From Polaribacter pacificus (lineage in GTDB: Bacteria > Bacteroidota > Bacteroidia > Flavobacteriales > Flavobacteriaceae): a stretch of DNA of 64,000 bases. Both the position numbers and the translations under genes were made by a program. The notes under the pieces are model-generated. The model was not told the DNA's origin and made no database searches. It was given only the letters and a program-made list of their open reading frames with translations. The DNA lies in assembly GCF_038024035.1 (NCBI RefSeq), contig NZ_CP150664.1, positions 1,426,001 to 1,490,000 on the forward strand, given 5' to 3'. How positions within the stretch are numbered: the first letter of the stretch is position 1; every line of letters starts with the position of its first letter. Positions 33,350 through 43,742 of the stretch are shown here, piece after piece.

Positions 33350-34449
33350 TGAGAAAGAGTAAGAAAGTAAATATCGTTAGAGAGCCATCCTGTTTAAATT
33401 GTGGCTATCCTTTTCAGAATGATGAAAAATTTTGCCCAGAATGTGGCCAATCTAACAAGGACAAACAAGTTACATTTAAGGAATTTATTTATGAAATCTT
33501 TAATGGTTTCTTTTCTTGGGATGCCAAATTTTGGAACACGATTGTTCCATTATTAACAAAACCAGGCAAAGTATCTAAGGATTATATTGAAGGAAAAAGA
33601 GAGCGCTACACAAATCCTTTTCGGTTTTACCTAACCATCTCAATCTTGTTTTTTGTAATGCTTGGAGTAACTGATAGCTACGAGCGTTTTAATGATTTTA
33701 GAGACGGGAGTCAAAAGAAATCGATTAGCGATAATTTAAAAGGTATTTCTATTGACAGCATTCAAGAAGAGGCCACAAAGAACATGGAAAGTGCACTAAA
33801 GGACACTGATTCTACCCAAAAAAAAGAATTGTTTAATGTGATTCAAATTGCTAGTGACTCATTAAAGGCCAGAAGCAACACAGGACCCACCTTTCAATTA
33901 GGAGACCTAAAACTAAACCGGTTTATGGACTTTCAAGAAAAACATCCTTACATGCCCATTGATGAAGCATTGGATAGTTTAGGTACTGAGAAAACCTTTT
34001 TTAATCGTTTTGCCTATGATAGGTCTGAAAAAATTTCAGCAATTTTTAAAAAGGACGATGGATTAAACGACTTCCTAAAACAACTACTTTCTTACGCATC
34101 CATCTCACTTTTTGTGCTTTTACCTTTTTTTACTTTATTTTTAAAATTCTTTTACATCCGTAGAGAATACACCTATGTAGAGCATTTGGTTTTTGTTTTT
34201 CATACGCAAACCGTTTTCTTTTTATTATTAACGCTGTTTTACCTGGTCAATTTCATACTCCATCCTGGATTTGTAATTCCTATTTTTATCCTCTTGTTTT
34301 TAATCTATTTATTCTTAGCAATGAAACATTTTTACCAACAAGGAACCGTGAAGACTTTTATCAAATTCTGCATGCTTAATACGGTCTATTTTATTTTAGG
34401 CTCTATCGGTATCATGCTTACCTCAGTCGCAGCATTTTTATTGTACTAA
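33349..34449 (+). CDS. DUF3667 membrane protein with N-terminal zinc ribbon
   Basis: 366 residues. It opens with a zinc ribbon (CLNCGYPFQNDEKFCPECGQ) and the conserved stretch KEFIYEIFNGFFSWDAKFWN and LTKPGKVSKDYIEGKRERY that marks DUF3667. One membrane helix follows near 105-120, then a polar domain (about 125-245), then about four C-terminal helices. Function is unknown. The family is frequent in Bacteroidota. Its start overlaps the apaG stop, so the two are probably co-expressed. Confidence 0.85.
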   Translation: MRKSKKVNIVREPSCLNCGYPFQNDEKFCPECGQSNKDKQVTFKEFIYEIFNGFFSWDAKFWNTIVPLLTKPGKVSKDYIEGKRERYTNPFRFYLTISILFFVMLGVTDSYERFNDFRDGSQKKSISDNLKGISIDSIQEEATKNMESALKDTDSTQKKELFNVIQIASDSLKARSNTGPTFQLGDLKLNRFMDFQEKHPYMPIDEALDSLGTEKTFFNRFAYDRSEKISAIFKKDDGLNDFLKQLLSYASISLFVLLPFFTLFLKFFYIRREYTYVEHLVFVFHTQTVFFLLLTLFYLVNFILHPGFVIPIFILLFLIYLFLAMKHFYQQGTVKTFIKFCMLNTVYFILGSIGIMLTSVAAFLLY

Positions 34450-34473
34450 GGTCAGTGTTTACTGATGAGAAAA

Positions 34474-35154
34474 TCAAGGTAAATAATCCAGGTACTTCAT
34501 TGCCGCTTTTGGACCTTTTTTTAGAACAGATGTAGTACTAACTGTTTCAACAAAATTGCGTTTCATTTTTATGGAAACTTCTGGAGATCCTATTTGGGTA
34601 CTTTGATGAAAGTCTAGTATTTGTGCTTGAGTATACTCTTTATGTGCTGACAACCAATTAGCAAACCATGTTTTTCTAAGTAATTTTTCTTCTTCATTAT
34701 ACAAGGTTGATGAAGACCAAATAGCTGGCTCTTGAGCTAATTTTTTAAAGTGTTTTTGACTTCCATCCCAAACCAACTCAAAAACCTGAAGTGTTTTTTG
34801 CCAATCGATAAGTACAATGGTAAAGGGCTCTACACCCTCTAAATCATAGCTTTTAATAGAGGAAGTAAAGTTACTAGTACTCAACAATTCTTTGACGATG
34901 ACCCCTCGGCTCATGCGATAAGTTGCCGCTCTTTTATAACTTGTAAAACCTCCATTTAACAAACAGATTAATCTTTTTTGCTCGCTTAAACCAATCCAAG
35001 TACCCCCAGCCAATTGATCTTTAGGATAGGTTAAGGCAACGCCATTTTCTAAGTATTTTTTAGGCTGAAGTGTTTTTCGCAAAGGACTTTCATCGCGATT
35101 AGACGTTAAAATAAAATCCTCATTTCCCAAAGGTAGATAGGTGACTGTACACAT
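34474..35154 (-). CDS. NRDE family protein (TANGO2-like)
   Basis: 226 residues starting MCTVTYLP, with a Cys at position 2 and the name-giving TSNRDES at about 17-23. GGTWIGLSEQKRLICLLNGG follows. This is the NRDE/TANGO2 fold, related to Ntn hydrolases, in which Cys2 would become N-terminal. The eukaryotic members act in haem or lipid trafficking, and the bacterial role is not established. It converges on the DUF3667 gene, with 24 bases between them. Confidence 0.88.
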   Translation of the reverse strand: MCTVTYLPLGNEDFILTSNRDESPLRKTLQPKKYLENGVALTYPKDQLAGGTWIGLSEQKRLICLLNGGFTSYKRAATYRMSRGVIVKELLSTSNFTSSIKSYDLEGVEPFTIVLIDWQKTLQVFELVWDGSQKHFKKLAQEPAIWSSSTLYNEEEKLLRKTWFANWLSAHKEYTQAQILDFHQSTQIGSPEVSIKMKRNFVETVSTTSVLKKGPKAAMKYLDYLP

Positions 35155-35200
35155 AAATTGATTCGTATAGTTTGTAATGAGTTTTGATGCGAAGCAAGCT

Positions 35201-35228
35201 TTGTTTCTATTAAAAAATTGTAACTTTG
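35201..35228 (+). promoter_or_regulatory. Promoter of pruA (TTG - 17 bp - TAACTTTG)
   Basis: A -33 TTG (35201-35203) and a perfect -7 box TAACTTTG (35221-35228) separated by 17 bases, the Bacteroidota housekeeping layout. It lies 41 bases before the pruA ATG, followed by an A-rich leader. Confidence 0.7.
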
Positions 35229-35269
35229 CACTTCAAAATTAGTCGATTAAAATTTAAAAACACAACAAA

Positions 35270-36895
35270 ATGGCAAGAGGATTTTTTAATGTTCCAGTAG
35301 CAGTTAATGAACCAGTGAAAGGATACGCTCCTAATTCACCTGAAAGAGAAGCTGTAATAAAAGCATATAAAGAAATGTATAATAGTACGATTGATGTACC
35401 TATGTACATTAATGGAAAAGACGTAACAACGGGTAATACCAGAACCATGTCTCCCCCTCATGACCACAAACATATTGTAGGGACTTATCACCTTGCAGAA
35501 AAATCGCATGTAGAAGAAGCAATTGCTACTGCTTTAGAAGCAAGAAAATCATGGTCTCAAATGCCATGGGAACAACGTGCGGGTATCTTTTTAAAAGCTG
35601 CAGAGTTGATTGCAGGACCTTACAGAGCAAAAATCAATGCTGCTACCATGATGGCGCAGTCAAAAACAGTGCACCAAGCAGAAATAGATGCAGCCTGTGA
35701 ATTGATTGATTTCTTGCGTTTTAATGTTCAGTTTATGACAGACATTTATATGGAGCAACCAGAAAGCACTAGTGATGCTTGGAACCGAGTAGAATACAGA
35801 CCTTTAGAAGGGTTTACCTACGCAGTGACTCCGTTTAACTTTACTGCAATTGCAGGAAACTTACCTTCTTGTATGGCTTTAATGGGTAATGTTGTTGTTT
35901 GGAAACCAAGTAACAACCAAATCTATTCTGCAAAAGTCATTATGGATGTATTTAAAGAAGCAGGAGTTCCTGATGGTGTTATCAATGTTGTATTTGGAAA
36001 TGCAGGAATGATTACTGATACTATTATGGCTGATCCTAATTTTGCAGGATTACACTATACTGGATCTACACCTGTTTTTCAGAGCTTGTGGAAACAAATT
36101 GCAAACAACATAGAAAACTACAGAACATATCCAAGAATTGTTGGTGAAACTGGAGGTAAAGATTTTATTGTTGCTCATAAATCTGCAGTTGCAGAACAAG
36201 TTGCTACTGCCATTTCTAGAGGAGCATTTGAGTTCCAAGGACAAAAATGTTCAGCGGCATCTAGAGCTTATGTTCCTACTAACCTTTGGGAAGATGTAAA
36301 AAACCATGTAATTAAAGATGTAAAATCTTTCAAAATGGGATCTCCAGAAGATACTAACAATTTTATTACTGCAGTGATTAACGAAGGTTCTTTTGATAAG
36401 TTAGCTACTTATATAGAAGCAGCGAAGAAAGATGCTGATGCAGAAATTATTGTTGGTGGAGGATATGATAAATCGAAAGGATATTTTATTGAGCCAACAA
36501 TTATTGTAACAAGCAATCCAAAATACAGCACCATGTGTACTGAATTATTTGGACCTGTAATGACAATCTTTGTATACGATGAAAACAAGTTTTCTGAAAC
36601 TTTAAAATTAGTTGATGAAACAAGTGAATATGCATTAACTGGAGCTGTATTATCTACCTGTCGTTATGCTATTGAAGAAGCGACTAGAGTTTTAGAAAAT
36701 GCTGCTGGAAACTTCTATGTAAACGACAAACCTACAGGTGCTGTTGTTGGACAACAACCATTTGGTGGAGCAAGAGCTTCTGGAACTAATGACAAAGCTG
36801 GATCTGCACAAAACTTAATGCGTTGGGTATCTCCAAGAATGATCAAAGAAACTTTTGTAACTCCAGTAGATTACAGATATCCTTTTTTAGGATAA
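35270..36895 (+). CDS. pruA: L-glutamate gamma-semialdehyde dehydrogenase
   Basis: 541 residues, aldehyde dehydrogenase superfamily. It oxidises glutamate-5-semialdehyde (P5C) to glutamate with NAD+, the second step of proline catabolism. The general base E293 (VGETGGKDF) and catalytic C327 (GQKCSAASRAY) are in place, as are the NAD-loop GSTPVFQSLW and PFGGARASGTNDK near the C-terminus. Length and the RGFFNVP start are typical of the stand-alone eukaryote-like P5C dehydrogenase in Bacteroidota. No prodh (PutA-like) gene is nearby. Confidence 0.95.
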   Translation: MARGFFNVPVAVNEPVKGYAPNSPEREAVIKAYKEMYNSTIDVPMYINGKDVTTGNTRTMSPPHDHKHIVGTYHLAEKSHVEEAIATALEARKSWSQMPWEQRAGIFLKAAELIAGPYRAKINAATMMAQSKTVHQAEIDAACELIDFLRFNVQFMTDIYMEQPESTSDAWNRVEYRPLEGFTYAVTPFNFTAIAGNLPSCMALMGNVVVWKPSNNQIYSAKVIMDVFKEAGVPDGVINVVFGNAGMITDTIMADPNFAGLHYTGSTPVFQSLWKQIANNIENYRTYPRIVGETGGKDFIVAHKSAVAEQVATAISRGAFEFQGQKCSAASRAYVPTNLWEDVKNHVIKDVKSFKMGSPEDTNNFITAVINEGSFDKLATYIEAAKKDADAEIIVGGGYDKSKGYFIEPTIIVTSNPKYSTMCTELFGPVMTIFVYDENKFSETLKLVDETSEYALTGAVLSTCRYAIEEATRVLENAAGNFYVNDKPTGAVVGQQPFGGARASGTNDKAGSAQNLMRWVSPRMIKETFVTPVDYRYPFLG

Positions 36896-36913
36896 ATTAA
36901 AGTTTAACATACT

Positions 36914-36947
36914 AAAAAGCCTCATCATTTTTTGATGAGGCTTTTTT
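36914..36947 (+). terminator. Terminator of pruA
   Basis: Stem AAAAAGCCTCATCA / TGATGAGGCTTTTTT, 19 bases after the pruA stop, with T tail. The same GCCTCATCA stem recurs at 53485-53519. Confidence 0.85.
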
Positions 36948-37068
36948 ATTGCCCAAAGAAATTGAAAAAATAAACAGCATTAACTGTAACATAAATACAA
37001 AAATGACAGTCATTAATTTGTATATTTATCCTTTTAAAGCTTACAAACAGCAATTTAATTTTTATACA

Positions 37069-39894
37069 ATGACTAAAAGACTTTACATTTTTGCTTTTAT
37101 TTTTTCCATTATTTCATGTCAAACCAATAAAGAGAGTACGCTTGAGGTTCCGTTTAAAAAGATCGTTTTAGACAATGGACTCGAAGTAGTTTTCCATGTA
37201 GACAAGTCTGATCCAGTGGTTGCCGTTGAGTTAATGGCGCATGTTGGTTCTGCAAGAGAAATTTCTGGAAGAACAGGTTTTGCTCACCTTTTTGAACACT
37301 TATTGTTTTTAGAATCTGAAAATTTAGGAAAGGGAGGATTGGATAAAATGAGCGCACGTATTGGAGGATCTGGTGCTAATGGATCAACCTCTAGAGATCG
37401 AACCAACTATTTACAGACCGTTCCAAGTGATGCTTTAGAAAAAATGATTTGGGCTGAGGCAGACAAACTGGGCTGGTTTATCAACACCGTAACAGAACCA
37501 GTTTTAGCAAAAGAAAAAGAAGTTGTTAAAAATGAAAAAAGACAGCGTGTAGACAATGCTCCTTACGGGTTTAATCAGCAGATTATTGACCGTAATCTCT
37601 ATCCAAAAGACCATCCATATAACTGGCAAGTAATTGGTTCTTTAGAAGATTTACAAAATGCAACCCTTAATGATGTAAAGAACTTTTTTAAGAAATGGTA
37701 TGTTCCTAACAATGCCACTTTGGTACTATCGGGAGATTTTGATATCGACCAAGCTACAAAATGGGTAAAAAAGTATTTTGATGAAATCCCTAGAGGAGAA
37801 GAAATTACTCCTTTAGAAAAAAGACCAGGCGTAGTAAAAGAAACAAAATTTTTATACTACGAAGACAATTTTGCTAGATTACCAATGCTTACATTGGCCT
37901 GGCCATCAGTAGAGTTATACCACAAAGATTCATACGCTTTGGATATTTTAACCCAATATTTATCTAGTGGTAAAAATGCACCACTTAACAAAGTACTGGT
38001 AGATCAATTAAAATTAGCTCCGGGCGCAGGTATGTATAACCGCTCATCAGAATTGGCTGGACAGGTACAGTTGGGTGTAAGAAGTTATGCCAACATTAAC
38101 TTAAACGAAGTGTTCTCTGGAGTTCAACAAGCTTTTAAAATGTTTGAAAAAGAAGGTATTTCTAGCAAAGATTTAAACAGAATAAAAGCAGGAATTGAAA
38201 CACAATTTTACAATGGACTCTCAAGCGTTTTAGGAAAGGGAACCAATCTAGCCTCTTACAATACCTATGCGGGTGATCCTGGTTTCATTAACAAAGAAAG
38301 TCAATACATGCTTAATGTTACCAAAGAAGATGTTATGCGCGTATACAACGCATATATAAAAGACAAAAACTTTATCGCTACCAGTTTTGTGCCAAAAGGC
38401 ATGTCTGATCTTGCTTTAGCAAATTCTACTGAGGCCATCATCAAAGAAGAGTTGATTGTTCAAGGAGCCGAAAAGAGTTTTGACCCAAAAATTGCAGCTA
38501 GCTATACAAAAACACCTTCTACTTTTGACAGATCTGTAGAGCCTCCATACGGCAAAGCTCCAGAATTAGCTGTGCCTAAAGTATGGGAAGATGAACTGTC
38601 TAACGGTATTAAAGTTTACGGAATCAAAAATGACGAAGTGCCTTTAGTTCGATTCAATTTAGTAATAGAAGGAGGTCAATTGTTAGAAAAAATGAACAAG
38701 TTAGGTGTTGCTAATTTAACGGCTAGATTGATGAATCGAGGAACTAAAAACAAAACGACTGCAGAACTAGAAGAAGCAATTCAAGATTTAGGAGCTTCTA
38801 TATATGTATCTGCTTCTAAAGAAAATATTACTATTAGTGGTAATACGCTAACAAAAAACTACACAAAAACCTTAAAGCTGGTAGAAGAAATTCTTTTAGA
38901 GCCTCGTTGGGATGAAAGTGAATTTGAATTGTTAAAAAAATCGACCATCAATAGTTTGCGTCAGCAGGAAGCAAATCCAAATGCTATTGCTCAAAACGCT
39001 TATAGACAGTTGATTTATGGAAAGGACAATATCTATGCTAAAAACACACTCGGAACCATGAGTTCTGTGAGCGATATTAGCTTAGCTGATTTAAAAGAAT
39101 ATTATGCTAATTTCATTTCACCATCCATCACTAAAATGCATGTAGTTGGTAGTATTGATCAAGCATCCGTAATTTCATCGCTGCAAGACATCAATACAAA
39201 TTGGGCTTCAAAAGAAGTTGTTATTCCAACTTTTGAAACTCCAAAAGCCCCAACAGAGCCAGCAGTATATTTTTATGATGTGCCAAAAGCAAAACAATCT
39301 GTTATTAATTTTGGAGCTGCGGCTTTAGCGGCTACAGATAAAGATTTTTACCCTGCTAATGTGATGAATTATATTCTAGGTGGTGGTGGATTTGCTTCTC
39401 AATTAACTCAAGAATTAAGAGAAGGTAAAGGATACACTTACGGAATATCTTCACGATTCTCAGGATCAAAAGCAGTTGGGACCTTTACCATATCAAGTCA
39501 AGTAAGAACCAATGTTACGCTAGAGTCTGCTCTATTGGTAAAAAAGATTCTTAATGAGTATCCAAAAAATTATTCCGAAAAAGATTTGGCAACAACCAAA
39601 GGCTTTTTAATTAAGAGTAATGCAAGAGCTTTTGAAACCATGGGAGCTAAACTAAACATGTTACAAAGTATTAGCGCCTATAACTTAAAAGCTGATTATA
39701 TTAAAGATCGCGAGAAAATCGTCAATGAAATGACAGTAGAAAAGATCCAAGAATTGGCTAATAAATACGCTGACCCTACCAAAATGATTTGGTTATTTGT
39801 GGGAGATGCAGAAACGCAATTAGATCGATTAAATGAATTGGGTTACGGAAAACCTACTTTATTAAACAATACCAGAGTAAAAATCAAAAACTAA
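37069..39894 (+). CDS. M16 family zinc metallopeptidase, lipoprotein
   Basis: 941 residues from ATG at 37069 (MTKRLYIFAF). Earlier in-frame codons lack a signal sequence. The N-terminus is a lipoprotein signal with C17 (SIISC). The first M16 half has the HxxEH motif HLFEH (73-77) and the distal Glu region; the second half is the inactive paired domain, as in pitrilysin-type proteases. It probably acts on peptides in the periplasm or at the outer membrane. It is followed after 4 bases by the tricorn-like protease and then a thioredoxin, which suggests an envelope proteolysis operon. Confidence 0.92.
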   Translation: MTKRLYIFAFIFSIISCQTNKESTLEVPFKKIVLDNGLEVVFHVDKSDPVVAVELMAHVGSAREISGRTGFAHLFEHLLFLESENLGKGGLDKMSARIGGSGANGSTSRDRTNYLQTVPSDALEKMIWAEADKLGWFINTVTEPVLAKEKEVVKNEKRQRVDNAPYGFNQQIIDRNLYPKDHPYNWQVIGSLEDLQNATLNDVKNFFKKWYVPNNATLVLSGDFDIDQATKWVKKYFDEIPRGEEITPLEKRPGVVKETKFLYYEDNFARLPMLTLAWPSVELYHKDSYALDILTQYLSSGKNAPLNKVLVDQLKLAPGAGMYNRSSELAGQVQLGVRSYANINLNEVFSGVQQAFKMFEKEGISSKDLNRIKAGIETQFYNGLSSVLGKGTNLASYNTYAGDPGFINKESQYMLNVTKEDVMRVYNAYIKDKNFIATSFVPKGMSDLALANSTEAIIKEELIVQGAEKSFDPKIAASYTKTPSTFDRSVEPPYGKAPELAVPKVWEDELSNGIKVYGIKNDEVPLVRFNLVIEGGQLLEKMNKLGVANLTARLMNRGTKNKTTAELEEAIQDLGASIYVSASKENITISGNTLTKNYTKTLKLVEEILLEPRWDESEFELLKKSTINSLRQQEANPNAIAQNAYRQLIYGKDNIYAKNTLGTMSSVSDISLADLKEYYANFISPSITKMHVVGSIDQASVISSLQDINTNWASKEVVIPTFETPKAPTEPAVYFYDVPKAKQSVINFGAAALAATDKDFYPANVMNYILGGGGFASQLTQELREGKGYTYGISSRFSGSKAVGTFTISSQVRTNVTLESALLVKKILNEYPKNYSEKDLATTKGFLIKSNARAFETMGAKLNMLQSISAYNLKADYIKDREKIVNEMTVEKIQELANKYADPTKMIWLFVGDAETQLDRLNELGYGKPTLLNNTRVKIKN

Positions 39895-39898
39895 AACT

Positions 39899-42800
39899 AT
39901 GAATGGCTTTATCAAAAAATTTGTTCTTGTAGCTTTATTCTTTGCTACAATAACTAGTATTGCACAAGAAACCCGCTTATTAAGGCAACCAACCATTAGC
40001 AAAACTCATGTTGCTTTTACTTACGGTAGTGATATTTGGGCAACCAACTTAAGCACTAACAAAACTGTAAGAATAACAAGTACGGCAGCGGTAGAAAGTG
40101 ACCCACATTTTTCTCCAGATGGAAAATGGATTGCATTTACCTCTAACAGAACCGGAAGCCCTGCAGTGTATGTAGTTTCTGCAAATGGTGGAGAAGCTAA
40201 AAGACTAACTTGGCACCCTAGTTCATCAGAAGCTAGAGGATGGACCAATGACGGAAAATCTGTTTTATTTGCTTCAAGCAGAGACACGGCTCCAAGCGCT
40301 TTTAATCGTTTGTATACGGTTTCTGTAAACGGAGGCCCTGCTACAAAACTTTTTGAGCAATGGGCAAATGCTGGCTCTTATTCACCAAATGGTAATGAAA
40401 TGGTGATTGATAAAATGAGACGCTGGGATGTAGAATGGAGAGATTATAGAGGTGGTCAAAACACCCCATTAATTATAATCAACTTAAAAACACTAGAAGA
40501 AACACTGTTGCCAAATAACAAAACTACAGACAAACATCCTGTCTGGATTGGCAATACCGTTTATTTCTTATCTGATAGTACACATACATCAAACGTTTGG
40601 TCATACAACACCAAAACAAAAGCATTAAAACAAGTTACTAAGTTTAAAGGAACTGCGGTAAAATCATTGAGTGGAAACAACAATACCCTGATTTTTGAGC
40701 AGGACGGGTATTTACACACTTTAGACCTTAACAATAACAAAACCAAACAACTAAAAATATCAGTTGTTGGAGATTTTCCTTGGACTGCTACCAAATGGGA
40801 AAATGTAACCAACAACGTTCGCACAGCAAGCATCTCTCCTAACGGAAAAAGAGTTGTTATGGGATCACGTGGTGATATCTTTACGGCTCCAGTAGAATTT
40901 GGAGATTCTAGAAACCTAACTCAAAGTTCTGGAGTTGCAGATAGAGAACCTATTTGGTCTCCAAATGGTGATCAGATTGCTTGGTTTTCTGACGCCAATG
41001 GTAAAGGGTATGCTTTGCATTTAACCAATCAAGACGCTACAGCTAAAACTCAAGTAATTTCTATAGGTGTTTCTAAAATGGCTTGGGAGCCAACTTGGTC
41101 TCCAGACGGAAAACACATTGCTTTTGTTGATGATGACACTCGAATTAGAGTGGTAAACTTGGCTAAAAAAAGCATACAAACGGTAGACAATGCTGGTACT
41201 AATTTAGAAAGAGGGCGTATGGGAATTACCTGGTCTCCTGATTCTAAATGGTTGGCCTACACCAAATCTGGTGACAACAGTATGAAACAAATTAAAGTGT
41301 GGTCATTGGATACAAATAGCGTAACTGCAATCACAGATCCGTTTGCTGATTCTTTTTCTCCTGCATGGGATTTAGACCATAAACACTTATACTTTTTAGC
41401 AAGTACCGATGTTGCCTTAGGATCAGGTTGGGCAAACACCAGCTCTATGACTTCGAGTCCAAATTATGCGGCTTATGTGATCAATTTATCAAAAGATGAT
41501 GAGTCTCCATTTAAGCTTAAAAGTGATGAAGAACCTATCAAAGAAGATAAAAAAGAGGACAAAAGCAAAGACAAGAAACCTGCTGCCAAAAAAGATAAAG
41601 CTGTTAAAATAGATTTTAATGGTTTAAATCGAAGAATTATGGCCTTGCCAATTAGAGGTGCATTTAGAAGCATGGTATCAGGGCCTGAAGGATCTGTTTT
41701 TATTAGCGATGGAGGTACCTTGAAAAAATTTGACTTAAAGAAAATGAAAGCTGTAGAGTTTGGAAAAGGAATGAGCATCGCTGCAATTTCTTCAAACGGC
41801 AAACACTTGCTATTAAGAGCCGGAAGAGCTTGGAAGGTAGGTAGTGCAGCCGCTCCAAATGCAAAGGCAGCAAAAACCTTGAAAATTGATTTCAACATGA
41901 AACTAGATAGAATTAGTGAATGGAATCAAATGTTTGAAGAAGCGTGGCGTTATGAACGCGACTACTTTTACGATCCAAACTTGCATGGAAGAGACTGGGA
42001 TAAAGTATACAAACGCTATGCTCCTTTAATTCCATTCGTTAAGCACAGAGCTGATTTAAATTATATTTTAGATCAAGTTAACGGAGAGTTATCTGTTGGA
42101 CACAGCTTTGTTAGAGGTGGTGATTTTCCAAGTATAGATCGATCTTCTGGAGGTTTGCTTGGGGCTGATTTTACAGCGAGACAAGGAAGATGGCAAATTC
42201 AACGAATTTACACTTCTGAAAGCTGGAACCCTGGATTAGACGGACCTTTAGATCAACCTGGAATGAAAATTAAAACAGGTTATTATTTGGTTGGTATTAA
42301 CAATGAAGAAATCACTGATAAAGACAATATTTACAAGCACTTAGACGGCACAGCTGGAAAGCAAACTGTTTTACACATCAATTCTTCTCCAAGCTTTAAA
42401 GGAGCCTGGAAAGAAGTAGTATCACCTATCCGCAGTGAAAACTCTTTAAGACAACGCACTTGGGTAGAAGACAACAGAAGAATGGTCGATAAATTATCAG
42501 GTGGTAAACTTGGATATATTTGGGTACCCAACACAAGTGGCCCTGGTTTTGTCTCGTTTAATAGATACTACTTTGCACAACAAGACAAAGAAGGTGCTGT
42601 GATTGATGAACGTTTTAATGGCGGTGGATTATTAGATGATTATATGGTTGATTTGATGACCAGAAAACCTAGAGCAGCTTTAACCAATGAGGTTCCAAAT
42701 GGAAAACCATTGCGTTTACCTGCCGGAATCATGGGCCCTAAAGTTTTACTGATTAATGAGCTTGCTGGATCTGGGGGAGATTTTTTCCCTTGGGTGTTTA

Positions 42801-43120
42801 GACAGCAAAAGGCTGGTCTCCTAATCGGAGCAACTACCTGGGGAGGTTTGGTAAAATCTTCTACGCACTATTCATTAATTGACGGTGGATCATTAACTGC
42901 TCCAGACAATGCCGTGTTTGATCCTGCAACCAATACCTGGGTAGCAGAAAATAAAGGTGTTGCACCAGATATTGCTGTAAGGCAAGATGCAAAAGCTTTG
43001 GAAATGGGTAGAGACCCTCAACTAGAAAGAGCTGTTCAAGAGCTTTTAAAACAATTAAAAAGCATAAAAGTACAAGCCATTAAGCCACCGGCTTTTCCTA
43101 GACCAACAAAAGGCAATTAA
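39899..43120 (+). CDS. Tricorn-like S41 protease
   Basis: 1073 residues with a signal peptide (about 1-22). The N-terminal half is a beta-propeller region of PD40/WD40-like repeats (FSPDGKWIAFTSNRTG and similar). A Lys/Glu-rich linker (about 540-565) precedes a C-terminal S41 protease with a PDZ segment (PGMKIKTGYYLVGINNEEI) and the nucleophile in NELAGSGGDFFPW. This matches tricorn core proteases, which degrade peptides. The signal peptide implies a periplasmic site here. Its start is 4 bases after the M16 gene. Confidence 0.93.
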   Translation: MNGFIKKFVLVALFFATITSIAQETRLLRQPTISKTHVAFTYGSDIWATNLSTNKTVRITSTAAVESDPHFSPDGKWIAFTSNRTGSPAVYVVSANGGEAKRLTWHPSSSEARGWTNDGKSVLFASSRDTAPSAFNRLYTVSVNGGPATKLFEQWANAGSYSPNGNEMVIDKMRRWDVEWRDYRGGQNTPLIIINLKTLEETLLPNNKTTDKHPVWIGNTVYFLSDSTHTSNVWSYNTKTKALKQVTKFKGTAVKSLSGNNNTLIFEQDGYLHTLDLNNNKTKQLKISVVGDFPWTATKWENVTNNVRTASISPNGKRVVMGSRGDIFTAPVEFGDSRNLTQSSGVADREPIWSPNGDQIAWFSDANGKGYALHLTNQDATAKTQVISIGVSKMAWEPTWSPDGKHIAFVDDDTRIRVVNLAKKSIQTVDNAGTNLERGRMGITWSPDSKWLAYTKSGDNSMKQIKVWSLDTNSVTAITDPFADSFSPAWDLDHKHLYFLASTDVALGSGWANTSSMTSSPNYAAYVINLSKDDESPFKLKSDEEPIKEDKKEDKSKDKKPAAKKDKAVKIDFNGLNRRIMALPIRGAFRSMVSGPEGSVFISDGGTLKKFDLKKMKAVEFGKGMSIAAISSNGKHLLLRAGRAWKVGSAAAPNAKAAKTLKIDFNMKLDRISEWNQMFEEAWRYERDYFYDPNLHGRDWDKVYKRYAPLIPFVKHRADLNYILDQVNGELSVGHSFVRGGDFPSIDRSSGGLLGADFTARQGRWQIQRIYTSESWNPGLDGPLDQPGMKIKTGYYLVGINNEEITDKDNIYKHLDGTAGKQTVLHINSSPSFKGAWKEVVSPIRSENSLRQRTWVEDNRRMVDKLSGGKLGYIWVPNTSGPGFVSFNRYYFAQQDKEGAVIDERFNGGGLLDDYMVDLMTRKPRAALTNEVPNGKPLRLPAGIMGPKVLLINELAGSGGDFFPWVFRQQKAGLLIGATTWGGLVKSSTHYSLIDGGSLTAPDNAVFDPATNTWVAENKGVAPDIAVRQDAKALEMGRDPQLERAVQELLKQLKSIKVQAIKPPAFPRPTKGN

Positions 43121-43143
43121 CAAGAACCCTAAATAAGAATTCA

Positions 43144-43671
43144 ATGAAAACTAAATCTGTATTAATTGTATGTTTATGTTTTTTCTTTATAAGCGTAAAT
43201 GCACAAACAAACACACAAGAAACAGCAGATGCTGTGATGAGCAAAGCCTATGCACAGGCTAAAAAAGAAAATAAAAAAGTACTCCTAATGTTTCATGCTT
43301 CGTGGTGTGGATGGTGTAAAAGGATGGATGCTAATATGGAAAAACCTGAGGTCAAACCATATTTTGATAAAAATTTTGTCATTACCCATTTAACCGTTCT
43401 AGAAGCTAAGGATAAAAAGCACCTAGAGAATCCTGGTGCTATGCAAATGATGGAAAAATATAAAGGAGGGAATTCTGGAATACCGTATTGGCTTATCTTT
43501 AATAGCAAAGGCAAATTACTTGCTGATTCTAGAGATGATGCTGGTCAAAACTTAGGTTGCCCTGCTAGTGAAAAAGAGGTTAGCGCATTCTTAAAAAAAT
43601 TAAGAAAAACCACAAGAATTTCTGCCAAAGAACGTGCAGCGGTCTCCAAAGCTTTTATAATTAAAGAATAA
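43144..43671 (+). CDS. Secreted thioredoxin-fold protein (CGWC)
   Basis: 175 residues. A signal peptide (about 1-20, ending SVNA) is followed by a thioredoxin-like fold with the active-site motif HASWCGWCKRMD (C55 and C58) and the cis-proline region SGIPYWLIF. Such periplasmic thioredoxins are disulfide reductases or oxidases in envelope protein folding. It is the last gene of the M16/tricorn operon and ends at a strong hairpin. Confidence 0.9.
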   Translation: MKTKSVLIVCLCFFFISVNAQTNTQETADAVMSKAYAQAKKENKKVLLMFHASWCGWCKRMDANMEKPEVKPYFDKNFVITHLTVLEAKDKKHLENPGAMQMMEKYKGGNSGIPYWLIFNSKGKLLADSRDDAGQNLGCPASEKEVSAFLKKLRKTTRISAKERAAVSKAFIIKE

Positions 43672-43673
43672 CT

Positions 43674-43710
43674 AAAAAAACCTGTATAGACTTCTTTACA
43701 GGTTTTTTTT
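43674..43710. terminator. Bidirectional terminator between thioredoxin and rsmG
   Basis: AAAAAAACCTGTA and TACAGGTTTTTTTT pair around a loop of about eleven bases. It lies 2 bases after the thioredoxin stop and 32 bases beyond the rsmG stop, so it can serve both converging genes. Confidence 0.8.
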
Positions 43711-43742
43711 ATAATATATGTATTCTTCTTAAAGCCTGAATA

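Noticed and set aside
36949-37068. Longer N-terminus for the M16 peptidase (40 extra codons)
   Set aside because: It overlaps the terminator region of pruA and places a polar stretch before the lipoprotein signal; the later ATG gives a proper signal with a Cys.
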